Of a stretch of 64,000 nt of DNA, positions 27,730-36,645 are shown piece by piece; the first letter of the stretch is position 1; every line of letters begins with the position of its first letter. A model generated the notes under the pieces. The model had not been told where the DNA came from. It searched no databases and saw only the letters and a list, made by a program, of their open reading frames with translations. The position numbers and the translations under genes are program-made. Source of the DNA: Ensifer adhaerens (GTDB lineage Bacteria; Pseudomonadota; Alphaproteobacteria; Rhizobiales; Rhizobiaceae); NCBI RefSeq assembly GCF_020035535.1, contig NZ_CP083349.1:1922001-1986000 (forward strand), in the 5' to 3' direction.

Positions 27730-27902
27730 CGCTGGCGCCCCCTCTGCCCTGCCGTGCATCGCCCCACAAGGGGCGAGATTGGATATGGCCCCCCTTGCCC
27801 TTCAAGAAAGCCCCCAATGCGAGCCTTGCTATTGGAGCGACCGGCCGACCGCGCGTCGATCTCCCCCTTGTGGAGGAGATGGCCGGCAGGCCAGGGGGGG
27901 GT
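27730..27902. repeat. Rhizobial palindromic repeat inside the VLCFA cluster
   Basis: Two inverted arms, about 27730-27790 and 27845-27902, share GCCCC-ACAAGGGG / CCCCCTTGTGG and CTGCC/GGCAGG blocks. This differs from the RIME-like copies at 6484 and 19023. It lies in the 274-bp gap between fabF1XL and adh2XL, so the operon mRNA would carry a large hairpin here. Confidence 0.6.
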
Positions 27903-27925
27903 ATTTCGCTTGACCGATCTCCGGC

Positions 27926-29209
<1,284 letters not shown>

Positions 29210-29222
29210 GGTCCGCTCCTAA

Positions 29223-30425
29223 TTATTCGGCCGAAAGAACGGCGACGCCTTCGCCGCGCGAATGGCCGACGGTGGTCACCACCGCAGCCTTGGCCGCTGC
29301 CGTCATCGGCTTTTCAGCACCGGCATCGAAAGCCGGCACCTTGGCTCCCTCGCCCAGCGACAGAGCCGCAAGCGCCAGACCCAGCGGGAACTGCGCCTCG
29401 ATGCTGTGACCGACCAGGCCGCCATAGGCGCGCACAGGCGCACCGGTCAGATTCGCCTCGAGAAACGCCTTTTCGCGTGCCACGAGGTCATGGAAGCCGG
29501 AGGTACCGGAGAACACGATGGTCGAGGTCGGGTCGAGCTTTTCCGCAGGTTTTGCGAGGTCGGCAAGGCGGGCTTCCAGCTTGCCGCCGTCACGCGCGCC
29601 GCGGTCGCCACCGATCGCGTCGATCGAGGCATAGATGCGGGCGCCGCGGGCTTCGGCATATTCGCGCGATTCCAGCACGAGGAAGGCGCCGACCGAACCG
29701 AGGATCATGCCGCCGCCGGCGTCCTTGCTGCGAGACCAGATCGGATGCCAGTCGCCAAGCGCGTGCCCCTGGATCGCTTCGATCAAGAGAATGATGTCGA
29801 GACGTTCGGCCGAAAACGCGCCACCGACGAGCGTGTGGGTCGACTGGCCGGCCTTGATGCGGGCAAAGGCAGTTTCGATCGCCGAGATGCCGGCCGCTTC
29901 CTCGCCCATGAAGGTGCGCGACGAACCGGTGACCTTGTGCACGATCGAGATGTTGCCGGCGAGCAGGTTCGAAAGCTGGGCGAGGAACAGCGTCGGGCGC
30001 AGTTCGGTCGTCAGCTTTTCATTGAGGAGCTGTTCGCGGTCGTTGCGCTTCAGCGCTTCGTCGACGATCAGCGAGTCGACATTGATGTCGCGCTCGCCGC
30101 CGCCGGCAGCGACGATCATGTCCATGCTGCCGCAGGCTTCGAGATTGTCCTTGAGACCGGCGTCATCGAGCGCCAGGCCCGCGGAAAAAACGCCGAGACG
30201 CTGCCAGTTTTCCATCTGGCGCTGGTCGCCACGCTTGGCGATCTGCTGCGACCAGTCGATCTCCGGCAACGGATGCACCGGATAGGGGCTGAACTTTTCG
30301 GTCTCGACGCACACAGCCGGCGACGTGCCGGCAGTAAGCAGCGCCAGATGCGGCTCGACGCCGACGCCCTGGCTGGTGACGATACCGACGCCGGTAATGA
30401 CAACGTCGTTTGCGGATTTGCTCAT
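29223..30425 (-). CDS. fabF2XL: FabF2XL, ketosynthase-like subunit without active-site cysteine
   Basis: The 400-residue protein keeps the thiolase fold (NLLAGNISIVHKVTG and the C-terminal GLVGHSIEAQF). However, the nucleophile block is TFMGEEAAG, with Glu176 at the cysteine position, and the first catalytic His region reads FSGTSGFHD. It should not condense substrates by itself. It lies 1 bp after fabZXL and 13 bp before the intact fabF1XL, like the chain-length factors of type II polyketide synthases. A chain-length-setting role for C28 is inferred. Assignment as fabF2XL rests on gene order. Confidence 0.9.
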   Translation of the reverse strand: MSKSANDVVITGVGIVTSQGVGVEPHLALLTAGTSPAVCVETEKFSPYPVHPLPEIDWSQQIAKRGDQRQMENWQRLGVFSAGLALDDAGLKDNLEACGSMDMIVAAGGGERDINVDSLIVDEALKRNDREQLLNEKLTTELRPTLFLAQLSNLLAGNISIVHKVTGSSRTFMGEEAAGISAIETAFARIKAGQSTHTLVGGAFSAERLDIILLIEAIQGHALGDWHPIWSRSKDAGGGMILGSVGAFLVLESREYAEARGARIYASIDAIGGDRGARDGGKLEARLADLAKPAEKLDPTSTIVFSGTSGFHDLVAREKAFLEANLTGAPVRAYGGLVGHSIEAQFPLGLALAALSLGEGAKVPAFDAGAEKPMTAAAKAAVVTTVGHSRGEGVAVLSAE

Positions 30426-30426
30426 C

Positions 30427-30912
30427 TTACTTCTCCGAACCGGCTGACGCCGAAAGAGCTGCCATCAGGCCGACTTCCCCAGCCCGCTTGCGCACGATAT
30501 CGCCGAGAGGAACCTGATCGAACGGCATCGTCCGCAGCTTCAGTTGCGCGTCGCAGACCTTCTTGCCGGCCGAGGTGATCTTCGCCTTGGTGACGGCAAA
30601 GCCCGAGCCTTCGTGTTCGAGGAACGCCTCGATCTCGAGTTCGGCCGAGGGCTCGACGAATGTCCGCATCTTGGCGCCGTCGACCGACATCAGGAAGGGC
30701 ATGGCGGCAAAATTGGTGGCCGCGAGCACCAGGAAACCTGAGGCTTGCGCCATTGTTTCGATCAGAAGCACGCCCGGAACCAGCGGATAGCCTGGGAAAT
30801 GGCCTTCGAATACCGGGCTCTTCTCGGGCACCACGGAGCGCGCCGTCAGCCGGCCAGCCGAAAGATCGACCGTTTCGACACGATCGATCATCTGGAAGTA
30901 TTCAAGGAGCAT
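30427..30912 (-). CDS. fabZXL: FabZXL, 3-hydroxyacyl-ACP dehydratase
   Basis: The 161-residue hot-dog protein has the FabZ/FabA-like block FEGHFPGYPLVPGVLLIETMAQASG, with the catalytic His in GHFPG and Glu in LIETMAQ. It dehydrates 3-hydroxyacyl-AcpXL during very-long-chain elongation. It starts after a terminator-like hairpin behind acpXL and leads directly into fabF2XL with only 1 bp between them. Length fits the family. Confidence 0.93.
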   Translation of the reverse strand: MLLEYFQMIDRVETVDLSAGRLTARSVVPEKSPVFEGHFPGYPLVPGVLLIETMAQASGFLVLAATNFAAMPFLMSVDGAKMRTFVEPSAELEIEAFLEHEGSGFAVTKAKITSAGKKVCDAQLKLRTMPFDQVPLGDIVRKRAGEVGLMAALSASAGSEK

Positions 30913-30960
30913 TGAGGCTCACCCTGTTCGTTTTCGGGCCGTTCGTTTCGGGCTCAAGTA

Positions 30961-31009
30961 AAAACGCCAATGCCGCCTGTCAAGCGCGGGGCGCGACGGG
31001 CGGCATTGG
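30961..31009 (-). terminator. Terminator/attenuator between acpXL and fabZXL
   Basis: A perfect 11-bp stem (31009-30999 with 30977-30967, minus strand) is followed by CGTTTTTAC. It lies 34 bp after the acpXL stop. It would let acpXL be made in excess with read-through into the enzyme genes. Confidence 0.8.
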
Positions 31010-31042
31010 AAATCGAGTAGCAAGGCTCGGGCGAAAGCCCGA

Positions 31043-31327
31043 TCAGCCCTTGGCTGCCCGCAGTTCGTCGATCTTGGCGCAGAGGTTCTTCAGAACGAAG
31101 TATTCTTCGGTCGAAACCTTGCCTTCGTTGACTTCCTGCGTCCACTGCTCGAGCGGGATCTTGATGCCGAATTCCTTGTCGATCGCAAACACGATGTCGA
31201 GGAAGTCCAGGCTGTCGATGCCGAGATCGTCGATCGTGTGGCTTTCCGGCGTGATCGTCTCGCGATCGATCTCGCTCGTTTCCGCGATGATGTCGGCAAC
31301 CTTGTCGAATGTAGCTGTCACGCGCAT
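31043..31327 (-). CDS. acpXL: AcpXL, acyl carrier protein for very-long-chain acyl groups
   Basis: The 94-residue protein has the phosphopantetheine site [18 protein letters not shown] with Ser39. Its long C-terminal part ([39 protein letters not shown]) is characteristic of AcpXL and not of housekeeping AcpP. It carries the growing C28 chain to LpxXL. It is the first gene of the cluster and has its own downstream terminator-like hairpin. Recognition is firm from sequence and context. Confidence 0.96.
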   Translation of the reverse strand: MRVTATFDKVADIIAETSEIDRETITPESHTIDDLGIDSLDFLDIVFAIDKEFGIKIPLEQWTQEVNEGKVSTEEYFVLKNLCAKIDELRAAKG

Positions 31328-31488
31328 ACCTCTTTATTCTTATGTCGAGTCTCGGCGATCCTATAGGTAAATGCGCTGCAAAAGCCAATGGGCTAGATGG
31401 CAACGGCTTGCAAAATGGGGACCGGTGTTGCCAGAGCGCCGCGCGCCTGAAGGCGCGCAGAAGACGGCCGAACGGGAATAAGCATCGG

Positions 31489-32838
31489 TCAAACAGCCAC
31501 AGAATGCCGACCGCGGCCATTGCCGAGATAGGCGTCGAAGGCGGCCGCCACCGAGCGGGCAAAAGGCCGTCCGCGCTCGGTCAGGCGGAAGGTACCGTTT
31601 TCGATCGTCGTCAGACCATCGGCATCGCGCGCCCGATAGAGCCGCGCTTCCCCGATCACAGCGGCGGCCAGACCCGGAAACGTCTGCTCGACCTCGTCAA
31701 AGGAGAAGGCGAAGCGGCACATGATGTCGGCGATCACTTTTGCTCTCAGCCGGTCGTCCGGCGTGAAATGGTAGCCGCGAACGGCCGCCAACCCCGTGCT
31801 CTCCACATGGCGCAGGTATTCGCCGGTTGCCGGCATGTTCTGGACATAACCTTGACGAAACTGGCCGATCGCCGAGGCACCAAGACCGATCAGCGTCTCG
31901 GCGGCGTCATCCGTATAGCCCTGGAAGTTGCGGCGGAGCTTCCCTTCCCGGCTGGCCCGCGCCAGGCTGTCCCCAGGCTTTGCGAAGTGGTCGATGCCGA
32001 TTGCCTCGTATCCGGCCGCCAGCAGCATTTCGGAAGCCCGGGTCATCTGGGCGAAGCGCTCGACGATACCGGGCAGGCTTTCGTCGGGGATCATCTTCTG
32101 GTGCGTCTTCATCCACGGCACATGCGCATAGCCGAAGAGCGCGACGCGATCGGGGGCAAGCGTCAGCACCGCCTCCATGGTGCGCTCCAGTGACTGCAGG
32201 CTCTGGTAGGGCAAGCCATAGAGAACATCGCAATTGACCGAGTGCACACCCCTCGCCCGCGCCGCCTCGATCGCGCCGCGTGTCTGCTCATAGGTCTGGA
32301 TGCGGTTGATCGCCTTTTGCACCACCGGGTCGAAATCCTGGATGCCGAAGCTCGCCCGCGTCATGCCGATCGCCGCAAGCGCATCGTGGCGTGCCTCGTC
32401 GAGGTCGTTCGGATCCATCTCCACGCTGATCTCGCAATCGGACGCAAAAGTGAAATTCTCGGTGAAGGCGCGCTTGAGCGCGATCATGTCGTCCGGCCGG
32501 ACGAGCGTGGGTGAACCGCCGCCGAAATGCAGCGCCGTGACCCTGGCCTCGCGGCACACCCGCCCGCCGACCTCTGCAACCTCGCGATGCAGTCCCTTGA
32601 GATAGGTCGCGACCGGATCGTAGCGCAGCGTCTGCTTGGTGTGGCAGGCACAGAACCAACAGAGCCGGTCGCAATAGGGAATATGGGCATAGAGCGAGAT
32701 CGCCTCGTCGGGGCCGATCGTACCGAGCCAGCTTTCATAGTCCGCAGAGCCCACCGTCTCGGAGAAATGCGGGGCGGTCGGGTAGCTGGTGTAGCGCGGC
32801 ACTGGGCCTGCATGCTTGAGGATGAGCGCGTCTTCCAT
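31489..32838 (-). CDS. hemN: Oxygen-independent coproporphyrinogen III oxidase
   Basis: The ATG at 32838 has GGAGAG 5 bases upstream; an ATG at 32856 is possible, and the frame runs to 32904 inside the anaerobox. The 449-residue radical-SAM enzyme has the iron-sulfur motif IPYCDRLCWFCACHTKQ. Further HemN signatures are GGGSPTLVRPDDM and QNMPATGEYLRHVESTGL. It converts coproporphyrinogen III to protoporphyrinogen IX without oxygen, supplying heme for the cbb3 oxidase. A perfect anaerobox lies 53 bp upstream, shared with divergent fnrN. Confidence 0.95.
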   Translation of the reverse strand: MEDALILKHAGPVPRYTSYPTAPHFSETVGSADYESWLGTIGPDEAISLYAHIPYCDRLCWFCACHTKQTLRYDPVATYLKGLHREVAEVGGRVCREARVTALHFGGGSPTLVRPDDMIALKRAFTENFTFASDCEISVEMDPNDLDEARHDALAAIGMTRASFGIQDFDPVVQKAINRIQTYEQTRGAIEAARARGVHSVNCDVLYGLPYQSLQSLERTMEAVLTLAPDRVALFGYAHVPWMKTHQKMIPDESLPGIVERFAQMTRASEMLLAAGYEAIGIDHFAKPGDSLARASREGKLRRNFQGYTDDAAETLIGLGASAIGQFRQGYVQNMPATGEYLRHVESTGLAAVRGYHFTPDDRLRAKVIADIMCRFAFSFDEVEQTFPGLAAAVIGEARLYRARDADGLTTIENGTFRLTERGRPFARSVAAAFDAYLGNGRGRHSVAV

Positions 32839-32890
32839 CGGTCTCTCCACTGTCATGAAGTTGGCATAGGACGGATGGACAAGGGTGCCT

Positions 32891-32904
32891 TTGATTTTGA
32901 TCAA
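32891..32904. promoter_or_regulatory. Anaerobox shared by hemN and fnrN
   Basis: TTGATTTTGATCAA is a perfect palindromic FNR-type site, 53 bp from hemN and 152 bp from fnrN. A second, imperfect candidate at 32928-32941 (TTGACAATGCGCAA, one mismatch in the right half) is closer to fnrN. FnrN control of hemN and autoregulation are known in related rhizobia and fit this layout. Confidence 0.88.
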
Positions 32905-33055
32905 GTTGCCGAATTAACACGTTAAAATTGACAATGCGCAATTCAACGTGAGACATTGTTTCGCGCTTTCGAAATTAGCACCTGTCAACTCTTGATTTAA
33001 CGACCAGCATCCTCTTTGGTCATTCCAGAGAGCATCGACATGCAGGTAGAAAGAA

Positions 33056-33793
33056 TTGCAGATCGTGAACGAACATCGCCGCAAGGATATCCATAACTCG
33101 GACATTCCGGCCGTCTGCGCAGCCTGCGAGGCTCGTCATGGCGGCGTATGCGGGACGCTCACCCCGGATCAGCTTCTCGACCTCAGCCGCCACTCGACTC
33201 GCCGTAGCATCGAGCCGGGCCGCGAAGTCGTCGGCCAGGGTGAGACGACCGACAGCTACGCCAACATCATCTCGGGCGTCGTCAAGCTCAGCAAGGTGCT
33301 CCACGACGGCCGCCAGCAGATCGTCGGCCTGCAGTTTGCCCCCGATTTCATGGGCCGCCCCTTCACCCGCGAAAGCGCGCTGACGGCCGAAGCGGCTGTG
33401 GACACCGACATCTGCTGCTTCCCGCGCAACGTCATCGAGCGGCTCGTTTCCGAGGCGCCGAACCTCGAACACCGGCTGCACGAGCAGGCGCTGAAGGAGC
33501 TCGACGAGGCGCGCGACTGGATGCTGACACTCGGCCGCAAGACGGCCCAGGAGAAGGTGGCGAGCTTCCTCTACATCATCGCCACCCATATCCACCCGGA
33601 AGAGGGCACCGCGAACGAATTCGACCTGCCGCTTTCCCGCGCCGACATCGCCGACTATCTCGGCTTGACGATCGAAACCGTCAGCCGGCAGATCACCAAG
33701 CTGCGCAAGGAAAACGTCATCCGCATCGAAAACAGCCGACACGTCACCGTGCCGAGCCTGGACCGGCTGATGCATGTGGCCGGGATCGACTGA
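33056..33793 (+). CDS. fnrN: FnrN, oxygen-sensing Crp/Fnr regulator
   Basis: The 245-residue protein has the N-terminal cluster CAACEARHGGVC (Cys21, Cys24, Cys32) plus Cys120/121. These match the four ligands of an oxygen-labile 4Fe-4S cluster, so it senses oxygen directly, unlike FixK. A cyclic-nucleotide-binding-like core and a C-terminal HTH follow (RADIADYLGLTIETVSRQITKL, with the E..SR recognition pattern of Fnr). It should bind the anaeroboxes in front of fixG, fixN and hemN. No ATG fits the frame: the start is TTG at 33056 or GTG at 33065, which suggests low translation. Confidence 0.94.
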   Translation: MQIVNEHRRKDIHNSDIPAVCAACEARHGGVCGTLTPDQLLDLSRHSTRRSIEPGREVVGQGETTDSYANIISGVVKLSKVLHDGRQQIVGLQFAPDFMGRPFTRESALTAEAAVDTDICCFPRNVIERLVSEAPNLEHRLHEQALKELDEARDWMLTLGRKTAQEKVASFLYIIATHIHPEEGTANEFDLPLSRADIADYLGLTIETVSRQITKLRKENVIRIENSRHVTVPSLDRLMHVAGID

Positions 33794-33863
33794 GCCGCGC
33801 ACCAGGGAAAGCGGGCCACGGTCTTAACGGACCGCGTGGAATTCCTCTCACCTGTCGCCAGGT

Positions 33864-34031
33864 CTGCCCCTCACCCTCTGCCCGTATGCAGGGAGAGGGA
33901 ACGAGGCTTACGCACCAGTATCGTCTGCTGCGCGCTCTTGAGCGACCAAACGGTCGTGTTGAGAACGAGCGCATGTCCCAAAGTCCCTTCTCCTGCGGGG
34001 AGAAGGTGCCGACAGGCGGATGAGGGGCCAG
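33864..34031. repeat. Rhizobial palindromic repeat
   Basis: Inverted arms (about 33864-33900 and 33984-34031) carry GCCCCTC..CCCTC and TTCTCCTGCGGGGAGAAGGTGCCGACAGG..GATGAGGGGC. The second arm matches the repeat at 60505-60695. It fills the gap between fnrN and the L,D-transpeptidase. Confidence 0.68.
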
Positions 34032-34077
34032 GCCCGTCAACGAGACGAGAAACTGGCATTCGTCGGCAGTCCAAACG

Positions 34078-34506
34078 TCAGCGCGTGATGACGATGCGGG
34101 TATTCGCCAGCCCATGCTCCTGCGCGAGCGCGAAGAACTCTGCGGCATTGTTCGGGTGTAGCCGCACGCAGCCGTGCGATGCCGGGCGGCCGAGCCGTTT
34201 GATGTCATAGGTGGCGTGAATCGCATAGCCGCCATTGAAGAAGACGGCATAGGGCATCGGCGCGTCGTCGTACTTGCTCGAGCGATGGTAGCGCGACAGC
34301 CACTTTGCCTGCCAGCTGCCACGCGGCGTGATATAGCCCTTGCGGGCGGTCGAAACCTTCCAACGATACATGACGACGCCGTCCTGCGTCACGGTCATGG
34401 TCTGCGAGGACAGGCTGATATCGGCAATGAGATTGGCGGCGTTGGCCGGCTGAGCGGAAAATTGCATCAACGCGGCGACGAGCACAGTCAAAAACGCATT
34501 CCGCAT
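34078..34506 (-). CDS. L,D-transpeptidase (YkuD family), secreted
   Basis: The ATG at 34506 follows GGAGAG; 142 residues. A signal peptide (MRNAFLTVLVAALMQFSAQPANA, cut near residue 23) leads into a YkuD catalytic domain ending in ASHGCVRLHPNNAAEFF, with the catalytic HGCVR motif. It probably cross-links peptidoglycan (3-3 links) or anchors proteins in the periplasm. It is a minimal enzyme, without LysM or other binding domains. It stands alone between fnrN and the cob genes on the minus strand. Confidence 0.88.
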   Translation of the reverse strand: MRNAFLTVLVAALMQFSAQPANAANLIADISLSSQTMTVTQDGVVMYRWKVSTARKGYITPRGSWQAKWLSRYHRSSKYDDAPMPYAVFFNGGYAIHATYDIKRLGRPASHGCVRLHPNNAAEFFALAQEHGLANTRIVITR

Positions 34507-34653
34507 GCTTCTCTCTCCGGGATGACAAACACTTACCGGTGGAACCAGACGTCCGAAGAGAATAACCGGCTGAGTATGAAGCAATCTTAATACATATGGA
34601 AAGCAAAGTCTTAACGCGAAATTCGGTTTCGCAAGACCGCGTCGCCGAAACGA

Positions 34654-35625
34654 TCAAATCATCGCGATGGCAAGAACAAAAACGGTCATCACCGTGCAGG
34701 CGCCATAGAATACCGCGATGCCGGCATCGATGTCTTCGCTACCGGCAACAGCGCGACCCGGACCGTTGATCATCGGCTCGCTGACCTTGACGCCGCCATA
34801 GATGCGCGGGCCTGCAAGCTGCAGGTCGAGCGCGCCGGCCATTGCCGCTTCCGGCCAGCCGGAATTCGGCGAGCGATGAAGACCATGATCGCGAAGCGCC
34901 GCAACCAGCGCATCCTTGGCAGCGCGCGCGCCACGGTGGATCAGCGCGCCGGCGGCGATCAACAGGATCGAAAGCCTCGCGGCGGGCAGGTTGGCGAGGT
35001 CGTCGAGCCGCGCCGAGGCCCAGCCGAACTGCAGATATTTCGGCGACTTATGACCGATCATCGAATCGGCGGTGTTCAGCATCTTGTAGGCGAGAAGCCC
35101 CGGCAGACCGGCAATCGCGTACCAGAAGGCCGGTGCCACGACGCCATCGGAGAAATTCTCGGCGAGGCTTTCGATCGCCGCGCGGCAAACGGCCGGCTCG
35201 TGGAGCGTCTTCGGATCGCGACCGACGATCATCGATACGGCGGCACGCCCGCCTTCGAGCCCGCCCTGCCGCAAGCCTTCGGCCACGCGACGCACGTGAT
35301 CGGCAAGGCTCTTCTGCGCCAGGAAGACCGCCACCAGCACCGCCTCCAGCACGAAACCGAGCGGACCGAACACGGCTAACAGGCGATGCAGCAGGTGGCC
35401 GAACCAGGCGCTGGCGGCAAGCAGAACCAAGATGGTGACGACACCGCGGAGCTTGCGGGCACTGTCCTCCAGATCCTCGCGGTTCAGCCTGTCGTCAAGA
35501 AAGCCGATGGCCTTTCCGAAGAACACGACCGGATGCGGCACGCGCGCCCAGAGCCAATCCGGATCGCCGACGACACGGTCGATCACCAGCGCCAGCGCGA
35601 GAATGAGAAGGATGGTCTCCGACAT
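34654..35625 (-). CDS. cobD: Adenosylcobinamide-phosphate synthase CobD/CbiB
   Basis: The 323-residue integral membrane protein joins the aminopropanol arm to adenosylcobyric acid. The N terminus LILALALVIDRVVGDPDWLWARVPHPVVFFGKAI and internal ENFSDGVVAPAFWYAIAGLPGLLAYKMLNTADSMIGHKSPKY and SPNSGWPEAAMAGAL blocks are diagnostic of CobD/CbiB. It directly abuts cobC (stop and start codons touch at 35625/35626) and is last of the cobEABCD set. Confidence 0.96.
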   Translation of the reverse strand: MSETILLILALALVIDRVVGDPDWLWARVPHPVVFFGKAIGFLDDRLNREDLEDSARKLRGVVTILVLLAASAWFGHLLHRLLAVFGPLGFVLEAVLVAVFLAQKSLADHVRRVAEGLRQGGLEGGRAAVSMIVGRDPKTLHEPAVCRAAIESLAENFSDGVVAPAFWYAIAGLPGLLAYKMLNTADSMIGHKSPKYLQFGWASARLDDLANLPAARLSILLIAAGALIHRGARAAKDALVAALRDHGLHRSPNSGWPEAAMAGALDLQLAGPRIYGGVKVSEPMINGPGRAVAGSEDIDAGIAVFYGACTVMTVFVLAIAMI

Positions 35626-36645
35626 TCAGGGCTCCATCAGGGCAAGCGCGTCCGCCAGCCGCCGGTCGCCCGCAGCGTCCGGCGCCAGGCCGATCCGCAG
35701 CCAGGTCGGCGCATAGTCGAACTTGCGCGTGAGGATATGGGCTTCGCAGAGGCGCTCCTGTAGCAATGCGGCACGCGGATGCTCGACCAGCACGAAGAGA
35801 CCCGTGCCGCCGATGCGCTTGAGCCCTGCCCCAACGAGAGCGGCATCTAGGCCGGCGCGTCGTTCAAGAATGCCGGCCGCAATCGCCGTCGTATCGCCCT
35901 GCATCAACGCTTTGGAGATGGTCAGCGCCGGGCCGGAGACAGCCCAGGGACCGAGCCAATCGGCAAAGGACGCAAGCACCGGCTCCGTCGCGACGACGAA
36001 GCCGAGGCGCAGGCCCGCAAGGCCGAAGAACTTGCCGAAGGAACGGAAGACGATGAGATTGCCCTGCCCCGGCACATGGCCGGCAACGCTCAATTCCGGC
36101 TGCAGATCGCCGAAGGCCTCGTCGACCAGCAGCAGCCCGCCGCTTGCCTTCTGCCTCGCCGCCATCGCCAGAAGTTCGGCGGGCGCGAAAGCGCGGCCCG
36201 TCGGATTGTTGGGGTTCACCACGATCACCAGGGCATGCTCGGCGCTGAGCGCATCGGCGTCCTCGACGCGATCGACGGCAAAACCGGCCGCCGACAGGAC
36301 ACGGGCATATTCGCCATAGGTCGGCCCGAAGATAGCGACGCGCCCGTGAGCTGGCGTCTTCCCGTATTCGTTCATCAGACGCGGCAAAAGCTGGATCACC
36401 GATTGGGTACCGGGTACCGGCAAGGGCAGCACGCCATCGGTGCGGTAATATTCTCGGGCCGCCAGACGCGCATTGTCCACCGTCTGCCGGTCCGGCAGCC
36501 GGTGCCAGGCGCGCTCGGGCACGTCAGGCAAGGCAACGGGGCACGGGTTGATGCCAGTCGATAGGTCGAGCCAGTCTTCAAGCCCGCCGCCAAAGTGCGC
36601 TGCGGCTTCGGTGATGCCGCCACCATGAACGATCGGTGCGCTCAT
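35626..36645 (-). CDS. cobC: CobC, threonine-phosphate decarboxylase-like PLP enzyme
   Basis: The 339-residue fold-type I PLP protein starts with IVHGGGITEAAAHFGGGLEDWLDLSTGINP, the classic CobC opening. The cofactor Lys is in FRSFGKFFGLAGLRLGFV, and VNPNNPTGR is the conserved phosphate/substrate loop. It supplies (R)-1-aminopropan-2-ol phosphate for the nucleotide loop of cobalamin. It overlaps the cobB end by 4 bp and abuts cobD. Confidence 0.94.
   Translation of the reverse strand: MSAPIVHGGGITEAAAHFGGGLEDWLDLSTGINPCPVALPDVPERAWHRLPDRQTVDNARLAAREYYRTDGVLPLPVPGTQSVIQLLPRLMNEYGKTPAHGRVAIFGPTYGEYARVLSAAGFAVDRVEDADALSAEHALVIVVNPNNPTGRAFAPAELLAMAARQKASGGLLLVDEAFGDLQPELSVAGHVPGQGNLIVFRSFGKFFGLAGLRLGFVVATEPVLASFADWLGPWAVSGPALTISKALMQGDTTAIAAGILERRAGLDAALVGAGLKRIGGTGLFVLVEHPRAALLQERLCEAHILTRKFDYAPTWLRIGLAPDAAGDRRLADALALMEP

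Noticed and set aside
33864..34031. Repeated hairpin arms considered as a CRISPR-like array
   Set aside because: Only two inverted arms are present with no regular spacers; they match other single copies elsewhere, as expected for rhizobial intergenic repeats.
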